5,645 bases of DNA, from positions 1-5,645 of the forward strand of contig JBMHDH010000111.1 of NCBI GenBank assembly GCA_049889495.1, written 5' to 3'. Positions 1 to 5,645 of this stretch are shown one piece after another. Below the pieces are notes generated by a model. That model saw only the letters and a program-made list of their open reading frames with translations, made no database searches and was not told the origin of the DNA. The position numbers and the translations under genes were made by a program. Within the stretch, counting starts at the first letter, position 1. Every line of letters starts with the position of its first letter. This DNA is from UBA685 sp049889495 (GTDB taxonomy: Bacteria; Pseudomonadota; Alphaproteobacteria; Puniceispirillales; Puniceispirillaceae).

Positions 1-2001
1 GCATCTGGCCCGATTGGCGAGTTTGTGAAATGGTTCATCGAAGCAACAAGCGCAAATTTTGAAGAACTTTCCCGCCGCGAGAAGCGTGTCTTGTTCAAAA
101 CACACTGGCTTGGTGCGACCTATCGGTCATTTGAACAAGGGGTGTTATTGCCAACAGGCATGATTCTGGGCTTGCCGCTGCTATTTGGTTTTTTGACGGT
201 GTCATTGAATTTACATCAATCAAAAGCGAAAAATCTGGCCTTGTCAGCAGTGATTTGCGGGGTCTTCTTTGTCTGGATTTCAAACCTATTTGCGATTGAT
301 GGTGGTCTTTTACCATCAGCTCAGGTGAGTGATTATTTTTTCTTTGCCATTATAACCGCGGTGACATTGTATTTGACGATGCGGCTATTTGGCGCCTTCA
401 TCGTCTTTTTCTGTGCGTTTTGGCTGATTTACTTTTTTGTCCGTGGCTATATGCCAGAATGGACAGGTATTCTCGCAGGGTCAGCATCTACATTTGAGCA
501 ATCATTGCGTTCAATGGTCTTGAATTTTTGGTCGCAAACGGGCGGCATGTTTGGCCAGCCCATACAGGTTGTCTCTGGCAATGTTTTGATTTTCATCATC
601 TTTGGTTCTATCTTAACAGCCTCTGGGGCAGGGGGGCTTTTGATGAAGATAGCCAACCGCCTCACAGGTGGGCTAACAGGCGGCGCGGCACATGCAGCAG
701 TGGCCTCATCAGCGCTATTTGGCACATTATCAGGTGCGGCTATCTCAAATGTTGTATCAACAGGTGTGATGACAATCCCTGTTATTAAAAAATCAGGGTT
801 CCGCCCATCATTTGCCGCAGCTGTGGAAGCGGCCGCTTCAACAGGGGGGCAGATTATGCCGCCAGTCATGGGCGTGGTGGCATTCTTTGTGGCAGGGCAA
901 ATTGGTCTTGAATATCGCTATATCGTGATTGCGGCGATTGTACCTGCTGCCTTTTATTATTTTGGCACATTCCTGACAGTCTATTTTGAAGCGCGCAAGC
1001 AAGGGATTGGCCCGCTTCCAAAAGAAAAGAGACCTGCATTGAACCGCACTGAAGCATGGCAATGTTTGGTTTTCATCATCCCTATTTCGGTTTTGAGCTA
1101 TTTCTTATTTTCGCAACCATCTGTTTTAAAAGCAGGGTTTTATGGCTTTTTAGCAGCGCTGATGTCGGCTCTTATCTTATTTCCTGAGTTTCGCAGCACG
1201 AAAAAGGTTTTGCGCGCGATGGCTGATGGTGGCCGCATGGCTGGTAGTATTATCGTGATTGTGGCGGCGATTGGCCTTATCGTTGGCCTTATCCAAGTCT
1301 CTGGCTTTTCAGGGCGGCTATCATTGTTATTGGCGCAATTAGCAGAAGGGCCGTTATTTATCACGCTTCTTGTCGTGGCTTTGGGTTCCATCATTTTGGG
1401 TATGGGATTGCCGCCGGGGGCAACGTATTTCATCATTGTGATAGCCTTGTCATCTGGCATTGATACGGTGGGGATTCCGCCTTTGACGCTTCATCTATTT
1501 GTGGTGTTTTTTGCTGTGATATCTACTGTGACACCGCCTGTAGCGTTGGCGGCTTTTGCGGCGGCACCGATTGCTGGTGCGCCGCCATTACAGACAGGGT
1601 TTCAGGCGGCACGCCTCTCATTGGCTGGGTTTATCATTCCCTTTATTTTCGTTTATCACCCTGCGGTTATTTATAAATTGCAAACCCTATTTGTCTGGTT
1701 TGGCGAAGAATTGCCTGAATCCAAAGCGATGATTGATATCACAACTGTCAGCTGGGGTGATTTGGGTTGGATTATTACTGCCTTTATTATGTCTATGTGG
1801 CTTTTAACCTCAGCACTTACAGGCATGGAAAAGTTTCGTTTGAACACTACCGAACGTATTTTGAGAAGTCTGGCAGGTGTATTCGTCCTGTTTCCGTCTC
1901 TCACCATCTCTGGGTCAGCCCTCATGGCAGGGCTGCTCCTCATCGTAGCACATCGTCTGTTCTTCAATAAAGGAACAGACCAGCTACAACAAATGAAGTA
2001 A
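1..2001 (+). CDS. TRAP transporter fused permease subunit (4TM/12TM, TAXI type), 5' partial
   Basis: This is the inner-membrane permease of a tripartite ATP-independent periplasmic (TRAP) transporter, which uses an ion gradient to import a solute delivered by a periplasmic binding protein. The frame is open to the left edge: a GTG at base 25 could start it, but codons 1-24 (ASGPIGEF) are in frame and no good Shine-Dalgarno precedes the GTG, so the true start probably lies outside. Numbering from that GTG, residues about 38-140 hold four hydrophobic segments matching the small-subunit region, and about 180-555 form the DctM-like large subunit. Family hallmarks are SNVVSTGVMTIP (241-252), EAAASTGGQIMPPVMG (268-283), GMGLPPGATYF (459-469) and TVTPPVALAAFAAAP (501-515). 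A C-terminal tail with two more hydrophobic segments (about 580-645) is usual for the fused TAXI form (TIGR02123-like). The binding-protein gene follows after 23 bases, so the two are surely co-transcribed. The transported substrate cannot be read from the permease. Confidence 0.93.
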   Translation, partial: ASGPIGEFVKWFIEATSANFEELSRREKRVLFKTHWLGATYRSFEQGVLLPTGMILGLPLLFGFLTVSLNLHQSKAKNLALSAVICGVFFVWISNLFAIDGGLLPSAQVSDYFFFAIITAVTLYLTMRLFGAFIVFFCAFWLIYFFVRGYMPEWTGILAGSASTFEQSLRSMVLNFWSQTGGMFGQPIQVVSGNVLIFIIFGSILTASGAGGLLMKIANRLTGGLTGGAAHAAVASSALFGTLSGAAISNVVSTGVMTIPVIKKSGFRPSFAAAVEAAASTGGQIMPPVMGVVAFFVAGQIGLEYRYIVIAAIVPAAFYYFGTFLTVYFEARKQGIGPLPKEKRPALNRTEAWQCLVFIIPISVLSYFLFSQPSVLKAGFYGFLAALMSALILFPEFRSTKKVLRAMADGGRMAGSIIVIVAAIGLIVGLIQVSGFSGRLSLLLAQLAEGPLFITLLVVALGSIILGMGLPPGATYFIIVIALSSGIDTVGIPPLTLHLFVVFFAVISTVTPPVALAAFAAAPIAGAPPLQTGFQAARLSLAGFIIPFIFVYHPAVIYKLQTLFVWFGEELPESKAMIDITTVSWGDLGWIITAFIMSMWLLTSALTGMEKFRLNTTERILRSLAGVFVLFPSLTISGSALMAGLLLIVAHRLFFNKGTDQLQQMK

Positions 2002-2013
2002 CGCAATTAATTT

Positions 2014-2020
2014 GGGAGGA
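2014..2020 (+). promoter_or_regulatory. Strong Shine-Dalgarno of the TAXI binding protein gene
   Basis: GGGAGGA lies 4 bases before the ATG at 2025 and is close to the ideal anti-16S match. It fixes the start of the binding protein. It may let this second gene of the operon be translated more than the permease, as expected for a periplasmic receptor needed in excess; that last point is inference. Confidence 0.8.
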
Positions 2021-2024
2021 TATT

Positions 2025-3002
2025 ATGCGTAAATTCACTCTAGCTCTTGCGGCATCTATGATGTTGACAAGCGCAAGCTATGCAGCAGATGTAAAGCTAA
2101 AAATGGCAACCATCGCGCCAAATTTGAGTGCTGCTATTACAATGGCAACTTTTGCCAATGTGGTAACGAACAATCTAGAAGGCGTCGAAATTGAAGTGGC
2201 TGGCGGCGGTGCTGCAACCCTTCACATGATGGAAGTCGGTCGTGGTAACCTTGATATGTCTATGACAAATCAGGTTGTGCATTATCTGATGTCAACAGGC
2301 AAGGCGATGTATGCCAAAGAGCCTGAGGCACCAAAGCTGGCTAAGAATCTTCAGCTATTGATGCTTTATCCTTATGGCCAATATCACTTTGCCGTTCGCG
2401 CGGATAGCGATATTCAGGTGCTTGATGATATTGAAGGTGCATCAGTATTCCTAGGTCCACAAGGTGGCGGCGCTTATAACGCGGCACGTGGCTGGATTAA
2501 ATCAACCACAGGTCTTGAGGTTGGTGAAGATTATGAAGCGATCAAGGCAAATTGGCAGACAGGTTATCAAGCATTCCTTGATGGCAAGATTGATGTCTAT
2601 GTGAATGGTTGTATTGACCCTTGCGGCCAATTTATCCAGTTTACAGAGACAGAAGATGTACGCTTTATTGGCCCAGAAAGCCATGAAGGTGAAGCGGTTG
2701 ACAAATTCTTGGGCAAATTCCGTTTCCGCGACGAAATTCCAGCTAATCAATATGCTGGCCAGAAAAATACTGGCCCTGTGATGTCAATGAACGTGCCTGT
2801 TGGTATCGGTATCCGTGCTGACCTAGACGCTGATTTGGTGTATAATATCACAAAGACATTCTGGGAAAATATTGATCAGATCACATCAGACGCACCTTGG
2901 GCAAAACAGCTTGATGTTGCTTTCGCGCCAAAGAATGTTGGTGGCCTGACCATTCACCCAGGTGCCGCACGTTATTATCGTGAGGTGGGTGTGCTAGAAT
3001 AA
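2025..3002 (+). CDS. TAXI family TRAP transporter solute-binding protein
   Basis: This 325-residue protein is the periplasmic receptor for the fused permease encoded just upstream. Residues 1-20 form a Sec signal peptide: a basic MRK start, a hydrophobic core and a likely cleavage site SYA|AD after A20. The mature part follows the TAXI (TRAP-associated extracytoplasmic immunogenic, NMT1_3-like) fold. Visible features are the early segment with G-N-L-D-M-S-M-T-N-Q (74-83, usual place of the 'GxvDlaivQ' element), the phosphate-loop-like FLGPQGGGAYNAARGW (142-157), DGKIDVYVNG (186-195) and a typical end LTIHPGAARYYREVG (309-323). Length is normal for the family. Two things are unusual. The N-terminal glycine-rich loop (G-T-G-G-x-Y-Y-P in many members) is replaced by IAPNLSAAITM (30-40). 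Two cysteines sit close together at C196 and C200 (GCIDPCG). Known TAXI ligands include glutamate and other organic acids; the ligand here is unknown. Family membership is secure; ligand is not. Confidence 0.92.
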   Translation: MRKFTLALAASMMLTSASYAADVKLKMATIAPNLSAAITMATFANVVTNNLEGVEIEVAGGGAATLHMMEVGRGNLDMSMTNQVVHYLMSTGKAMYAKEPEAPKLAKNLQLLMLYPYGQYHFAVRADSDIQVLDDIEGASVFLGPQGGGAYNAARGWIKSTTGLEVGEDYEAIKANWQTGYQAFLDGKIDVYVNGCIDPCGQFIQFTETEDVRFIGPESHEGEAVDKFLGKFRFRDEIPANQYAGQKNTGPVMSMNVPVGIGIRADLDADLVYNITKTFWENIDQITSDAPWAKQLDVAFAPKNVGGLTIHPGAARYYREVGVLE

Positions 3003-3031
3003 GCGCCACAATATCATCTTTGCATGATTAG

Positions 3032-3060
3032 ATGCGCCGACATTTGTCGGCGCATTTTTT
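3032..3060 (+). terminator. Intrinsic terminator of the TRAP operon
   Basis: A GC-rich perfect stem TGCGCCGAC (3033-3041) pairs with GTCGGCGCA (3046-3054) around a four-base loop ATTT, extended by one A-T pair, and runs straight into six T (3055-3060). It begins 30 bases after the binding-protein stop codon, so it ends the + strand operon. Read from the other strand the same hairpin follows the IclR stop (3073) but has only a short, poor T tract after it (TCTAATC), so it may act weakly in both directions. Confidence 0.92.
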
Positions 3061-3072
3061 GTGGCCTGTCCT

Positions 3073-3882
3073 CTATGGTGCTTTGATATTATGCTTCGAT
3101 AGGCTCTCAGCGATTTGCCGTGCGGCCTGATTGAGCCTATCAAGCAAGCCTGCTTGCAGGACATCGTTTAGATCATGCTGTTCTTCCAGCCATAGCAGGC
3201 TAAGCGATCCGTGGATGCCATCGTCATTTTCGATGATGACAGCAATAGCGCCAACAGAAGATGTCCCGTCAAAAGGGGGCTCCCAGTAATCTTTTTCTCT
3301 TATCGCATAGCCTTGTTTTTGCGCCATAGCTAATTCATTTTTTAAAAACCCTCTTTGGTACCAGCTGGCATCATCTTTACGGGCTCTATTAAGAAAGGCA
3401 TTAATATGCACCATGCGCTTTTCATCTGACATGGATGCCAAGATGATACGACCATGAGCTGATAGAAACAAAGACGGGCGCAAGCCAAGGCCTGTGCGAT
3501 CTTGTGCCAGAGGGCCTTTTTGTCTGGTGCTTTCGACAATTTCAAATTGGCCGTCTCCGATAATCGCGCATAGATCAGATGGCAGGCCTAAAGCATTATC
3601 TTTTAATGAGAGTAAAATTGGCGCTGCTAGTTCGGCCATAGGGTGGCCTGTGGAATCAGAGCCAAGGATTTTTTCAAGAGAATGAGATAGCTCATATTTT
3701 TTTTCGACAATTAATTGTCTCACCCACCCTCTATCAATGAGTGTTGTAAGGATGCGCAACAAGGTGGCGTTATCAAGCCCTGTCTTGGCACGCAGTTGTG
3801 TCAGCGATAAAGACCTTGATTGCGACAAAGCTTCTATCACCACAAGACCGCGTTCTAAGGCTCTGATCCGTTTAATGCTCAT
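3073..3882 (-). CDS. IclR family transcriptional regulator (MhpR-like)
   Basis: This 269-residue cytoplasmic protein has the two-part IclR build. Residues about 5-70 form the winged helix: IRALERGLVVIEAL leads into a helix-turn-helix (SLTQLRAKTGLDNATLLRILTTL, about 26-48), then the wing up to KKYELSHSLEKIL. Residues about 85-262 form the effector-binding domain, with LPSDLCAIIGDG (100-111), EIVESTRQKGPL (114-125), SAHGRIILASM (141-151) and VGAIAVII (210-217). The PSDL, EIVEST and AHGRI elements recall, from memory, the MhpR branch that governs aromatic-acid catabolism; this subgroup call is moderate. The ATG at 3882 is the only good start, since the frame upstream meets a stop within 27 bases without another start codon; its Shine-Dalgarno is weak. 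It lies 57 bases after the aldehyde dehydrogenase on the same strand, so it is probably the last gene of that operon and may regulate it. Whether it activates or represses, and its effector, are unknown. Confidence 0.92.
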   Translation of the reverse strand: MSIKRIRALERGLVVIEALSQSRSLSLTQLRAKTGLDNATLLRILTTLIDRGWVRQLIVEKKYELSHSLEKILGSDSTGHPMAELAAPILLSLKDNALGLPSDLCAIIGDGQFEIVESTRQKGPLAQDRTGLGLRPSLFLSAHGRIILASMSDEKRMVHINAFLNRARKDDASWYQRGFLKNELAMAQKQGYAIREKDYWEPPFDGTSSVGAIAVIIENDDGIHGSLSLLWLEEQHDLNDVLQAGLLDRLNQAARQIAESLSKHNIKAP

Positions 3883-3939
3883 TATCTTGCCAGTGGGCTC
3901 ATATCTTTATGCCAATCATGTAATGTCAGCCCCTTTTTA

Positions 3940-5406
3940 TCAGGCAATCAGATTGCCAGAGGGTGCTGAGATAGAATGTACATCTTGAAATTGTTTAATG
4001 CCATCAATGCCAAAATTACGGCCAATGCCTGATTGTTTGACGCCGCCAAATGGCGATAGCCCATCCATCGCTGTGGGGCCATGTCCGTTAATATTGGTAA
4101 AGCCAGCCTCTAGACGTCTTGCGATACGCATCGCGCGTTCAGTATCTTGTGACCAAACAGATGAGCTTAAGCCATAATCGCTATCATTGGCGAATTGAAT
4201 AGCCTCATCCTCGCTATCATAGGCTATGATAGGCAAGGTCGGGCCAAATTGCTCATCCCTTACCGCCGATAAATCATGCGAGGCATTCACAATCAGTGAT
4301 GGGCGCAAAAAATAGCCTTCTTCAAATTGTGCTTCATCAAGAATTTTGCCAAAAAAGCGAATATCCGCGCCCTTATCTTGGGCTTCTTGTGTCATCGTCT
4401 GCACAATATTTTTCTGTTTCAGATTATTAAGCGGGCCAAGTGTGACCCCCTCTTGCAGGCCGTCACCGATGGTCTGATTAGCAAGCACGCCCGATAGGCC
4501 ATCAACGACATCATCAAAAATCTTGGCACTGACATAAAGGCGCTTTAATGCCATGCATATCTGGCCAGATGTCAAAAAGACACTGAGATAAAGTTTTTTG
4601 AAAAAGGCTTCATCAAGCGCCACATCATCAAGCAAAATGCCTGCATCATTGCCACCAAGTTCAAGGGTGACAGGGGTGATGTGCTGTGCCGCTGTTTTCA
4701 TCACATGGCGGCCAATAGGGATAGAGCCTGTAAAATTAACATGACGCACCAAAGGGTGGCCAACCAGCTTGTCACCGATAATAGTGCCATCACCTGTGAT
4801 GAGATTAATGACACCTTTTGGGAACACTTTAGCGATCTTAGCAATCGTCAGGGCAGGGGCAAGCGTGGATTGTTCAGATAATTTGATAACAACGGTATTC
4901 CCTGCTAGCAAAGCCTGCGGTAATTTTGAGCCAAGGATAGCAAGAGGCCAATTCCATGGCACTATCAATGTGACAACACCGCGTGATTGGCGTGTGACGA
5001 TTGTATCAAATTGTGCACCCTTGATTTCATCTTCTTGTTTGATGGCATCAACAAAGCCAGCAACTTGGCCAAACCTATCAGCTAGCCTGTTAATTTCGAT
5101 GCCTGTCTCAAACAGGGTTTTACCATGCTCTTTTGTAAATAGGCGGGTGCGCAATGTAACATCATCAGCATCGCTGTTAAGTTCTTTTGCCACTTTTGAA
5201 AGGTAGGTGGCACGCTCTTCAAGGCTTGTGGCTGACCAGCTAGCAAAGGCATTATGGGCAGCTTGCATCGCATCATCAACATCTGCCACCCCTGCTGAGG
5301 CCGCATGCCCGACTAGCTCAGAAGGGCGGGCAGGGTTGTATATGGCATAGCTTGTATTATCACGCGCTGAACGTTCTTCACCATCAATAAATAAGGTTGT
5401 TTCCAT
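3940..5406 (-). CDS. NAD(P)-dependent aldehyde dehydrogenase
   Basis: This 488-residue cytoplasmic enzyme of the ALDH superfamily oxidises an aldehyde to the carboxylate with NAD(P)+. All key residues are present: N152 in VPWNWPL, K175 in VIKLSE, the nucleotide-binding turn FTGSIPIG (225-232), general base E249 in LELGG, nucleophile C284 in SGQICMALKR, and E385 in DEQFGP. The end carries the usual PFGGVKQSGIGR (452-463). Length is standard and the gene looks intact. ELGGNDA plus GQICMALKRLYV suggests, from memory, the AldA-like group (conserved-domain type cd07106) rather than the betaine, succinate-semialdehyde or CalB-like groups. One oddity is L176 where most relatives have proline (KPSE). 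The ATG at 5406 has a good Shine-Dalgarno (AGGGGA). The gene starts 9 bases after the SDR stop and ends with tandem stops TGA TAA. Coupling to the SDR suggests it oxidises the SDR's aldehyde product; substrate unknown. Confidence 0.94.
   Translation of the reverse strand: METTLFIDGEERSARDNTSYAIYNPARPSELVGHAASAGVADVDDAMQAAHNAFASWSATSLEERATYLSKVAKELNSDADDVTLRTRLFTKEHGKTLFETGIEINRLADRFGQVAGFVDAIKQEDEIKGAQFDTIVTRQSRGVVTLIVPWNWPLAILGSKLPQALLAGNTVVIKLSEQSTLAPALTIAKIAKVFPKGVINLITGDGTIIGDKLVGHPLVRHVNFTGSIPIGRHVMKTAAQHITPVTLELGGNDAGILLDDVALDEAFFKKLYLSVFLTSGQICMALKRLYVSAKIFDDVVDGLSGVLANQTIGDGLQEGVTLGPLNNLKQKNIVQTMTQEAQDKGADIRFFGKILDEAQFEEGYFLRPSLIVNASHDLSAVRDEQFGPTLPIIAYDSEDEAIQFANDSDYGLSSSVWSQDTERAMRIARRLEAGFTNINGHGPTAMDGLSPFGGVKQSGIGRNFGIDGIKQFQDVHSISAPSGNLIA
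3943..3957. repeat. Perfect 7+1+7 inverted repeat, candidate operator
   Basis: GGCAATC-A-GATTGCC is a perfect inverted repeat with one central base. It spans the last codons of the aldehyde dehydrogenase and lies 61-75 bases before the IclR start codon. It has no T tract on either side, so it is not a terminator. IclR-type regulators commonly bind short palindromes near their own genes, so it could be an operator, but one palindrome of this size may also arise by chance in a window of this length, and it is constrained by coding. Confidence 0.3.
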
Positions 5407-5411
5407 TTTGT

Positions 5412-5417
5412 TCCCCT
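5412..5417 (-). promoter_or_regulatory. Shine-Dalgarno of aldehyde dehydrogenase overlapping the SDR stop
   Basis: Read on the - strand, AGGGGA lies 5 bases before the ATG at 5406. Its first two bases belong to the TAG stop codon (5418-5416) of the SDR gene. This confirms the aldehyde dehydrogenase start and implies translational coupling of the two enzymes. Confidence 0.75.
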
Positions 5418-5645
5418 ATCCTAATTTTAAGTTTAAAGCGCCCATGCCGCCATCGACAACAATATCAATACCATTTAGCCAGCTTGCGCCTGAACTGACA
5501 GCAAAGCCGATGGTCTCTGCAACTTCTTCAGGCTTACCAGGGCGCCCTACACGCGCCAAATTTGCCTCGACTTGGGGGCCAAACGCTTTGACAAAATCAT
5601 CCAAAATGCCTGTATCAACGGCGGCAGGGCTAATAGTGATAAAGC
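5416..5645 (-). CDS. SDR family oxidoreductase, C-terminal part (5' end outside window)
   Basis: Only the last 75 complete codons are in the window; the frame is open to the right edge, so the Rossmann nucleotide-binding half and the catalytic Tyr-Lys are not visible. What can be seen is the typical end of a classical short-chain dehydrogenase/reductase: ITISPAAVDTGILDDF (the usual SPGxVxT motif, here with alanine in place of glycine), then RVGRPGKPEEVAETIGF, then GASWLNGIDIVVDGGMGA, which matches the C-terminal adh_short_C2 consensus. An internal TTG at 5604 is not a real start because homology continues upstream of it. Such enzymes interconvert an alcohol and a carbonyl with NAD(P)(H). The ILDDF, SWLNG and VDGGM pattern recalls the coniferyl-alcohol dehydrogenase/3-alpha-hydroxysteroid dehydrogenase branch, but with this little sequence that is only a suggestion. 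It is the upstream partner of the aldehyde dehydrogenase, 9 bases away. Confidence 0.88.
   Translation of the reverse strand, partial: FITISPAAVDTGILDDFVKAFGPQVEANLARVGRPGKPEEVAETIGFAVSSGASWLNGIDIVVDGGMGALNLKLG

Noticed and set aside
25..27. GTG at base 25 as the true start of the permease
   Set aside because: The frame is open to the window edge and no clear Shine-Dalgarno precedes this codon, so it is better treated as an internal valine of a gene starting outside the window.
447..869. Long open frame on the - strand opposite the permease
   Set aside because: It lies fully inside a well-supported permease gene, has no recognisable domain and a composition that mirrors the antisense of membrane-segment codons.
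3141..3160. Nested inverted repeats (GCAAG-CCTG-CTTGC and CCTGC-TT-GCAGG) near the end of the IclR gene
   Set aside because: Short, inside coding sequence, without a T tract or promoter context; likely chance from codons for an A-G-L-L rich helix.
3883..3939. Possible promoter for the IclR gene in the 57-base gap, with a CTGACA -35-like element (3924-3929, - strand)
   Set aside because: No convincing -10 box lies at proper spacing; the best candidates match about half of the consensus, so I do not list a promoter.
4769..5206. Open frame of 145 codons on the + strand opposite the aldehyde dehydrogenase
   Set aside because: It is antisense to conserved catalytic and cofactor regions of an intact dehydrogenase; no domain or ribosome site supports it.
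5602..5604. TTG at 5604 as the start of a small 62-residue protein
   Set aside because: The upstream codons in the same frame continue a recognisable SDR motif (SPAAVDTG), so this is the tail of a larger gene cut by the window edge.

Overview
The window reads as ordinary bacterial chromosome from a heterotrophic proteobacterium. The families present (TAXI-type TRAP transporter, IclR regulator, SDR plus aldehyde dehydrogenase) and the moderate-to-low GC feel suggest a marine alphaproteobacterium, perhaps of the SAR116/Puniceispirillales type. That placement is inference from protein style only; there is no rRNA or other marker here.

Layout. Two gene groups face each other tail to tail. On the + strand, bases 1-2001 hold the 3' part of a fused TRAP permease (small 4TM-like and large 12TM-like subunits in one protein). 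After 23 bases and a strong Shine-Dalgarno sequence comes a TAXI-family periplasmic solute-binding protein (2025-3002). A clear intrinsic terminator (about 3032-3060) closes this operon. On the - strand, read from the right edge leftwards, are the C-terminal part of a short-chain dehydrogenase/reductase (5645-5416, cut by the window edge), an NAD(P)-dependent aldehyde dehydrogenase (5406-3940) whose Shine-Dalgarno overlaps the SDR stop codon, and, 57 bases on, an IclR-family regulator (3882-3073). The two groups end 70 bases apart.

How they may work together. The transporter pair would import a carboxylate-like solute driven by an ion gradient, with the binding protein delivering it to the fused permease. 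The SDR and aldehyde dehydrogenase are tightly coupled and would suit successive alcohol to aldehyde to acid oxidation. The IclR protein resembles regulators of aromatic-acid catabolism such as MhpR and is placed to control its own operon and perhaps the facing transporter. The substrate is not readable from the sequence, and the link between transporter and enzymes rests on adjacency only.

No gene-free stretch exceeds 300 bases. I saw no RNA gene, mobile element, CRISPR array, attachment site or origin. I do not see a new system here; the most notable points are the divergent binding protein with a close cysteine pair, the SDR-aldehyde dehydrogenase-IclR operon opposite a TRAP system, and a perfect inverted repeat at the end of the aldehyde dehydrogenase gene that could be an operator.
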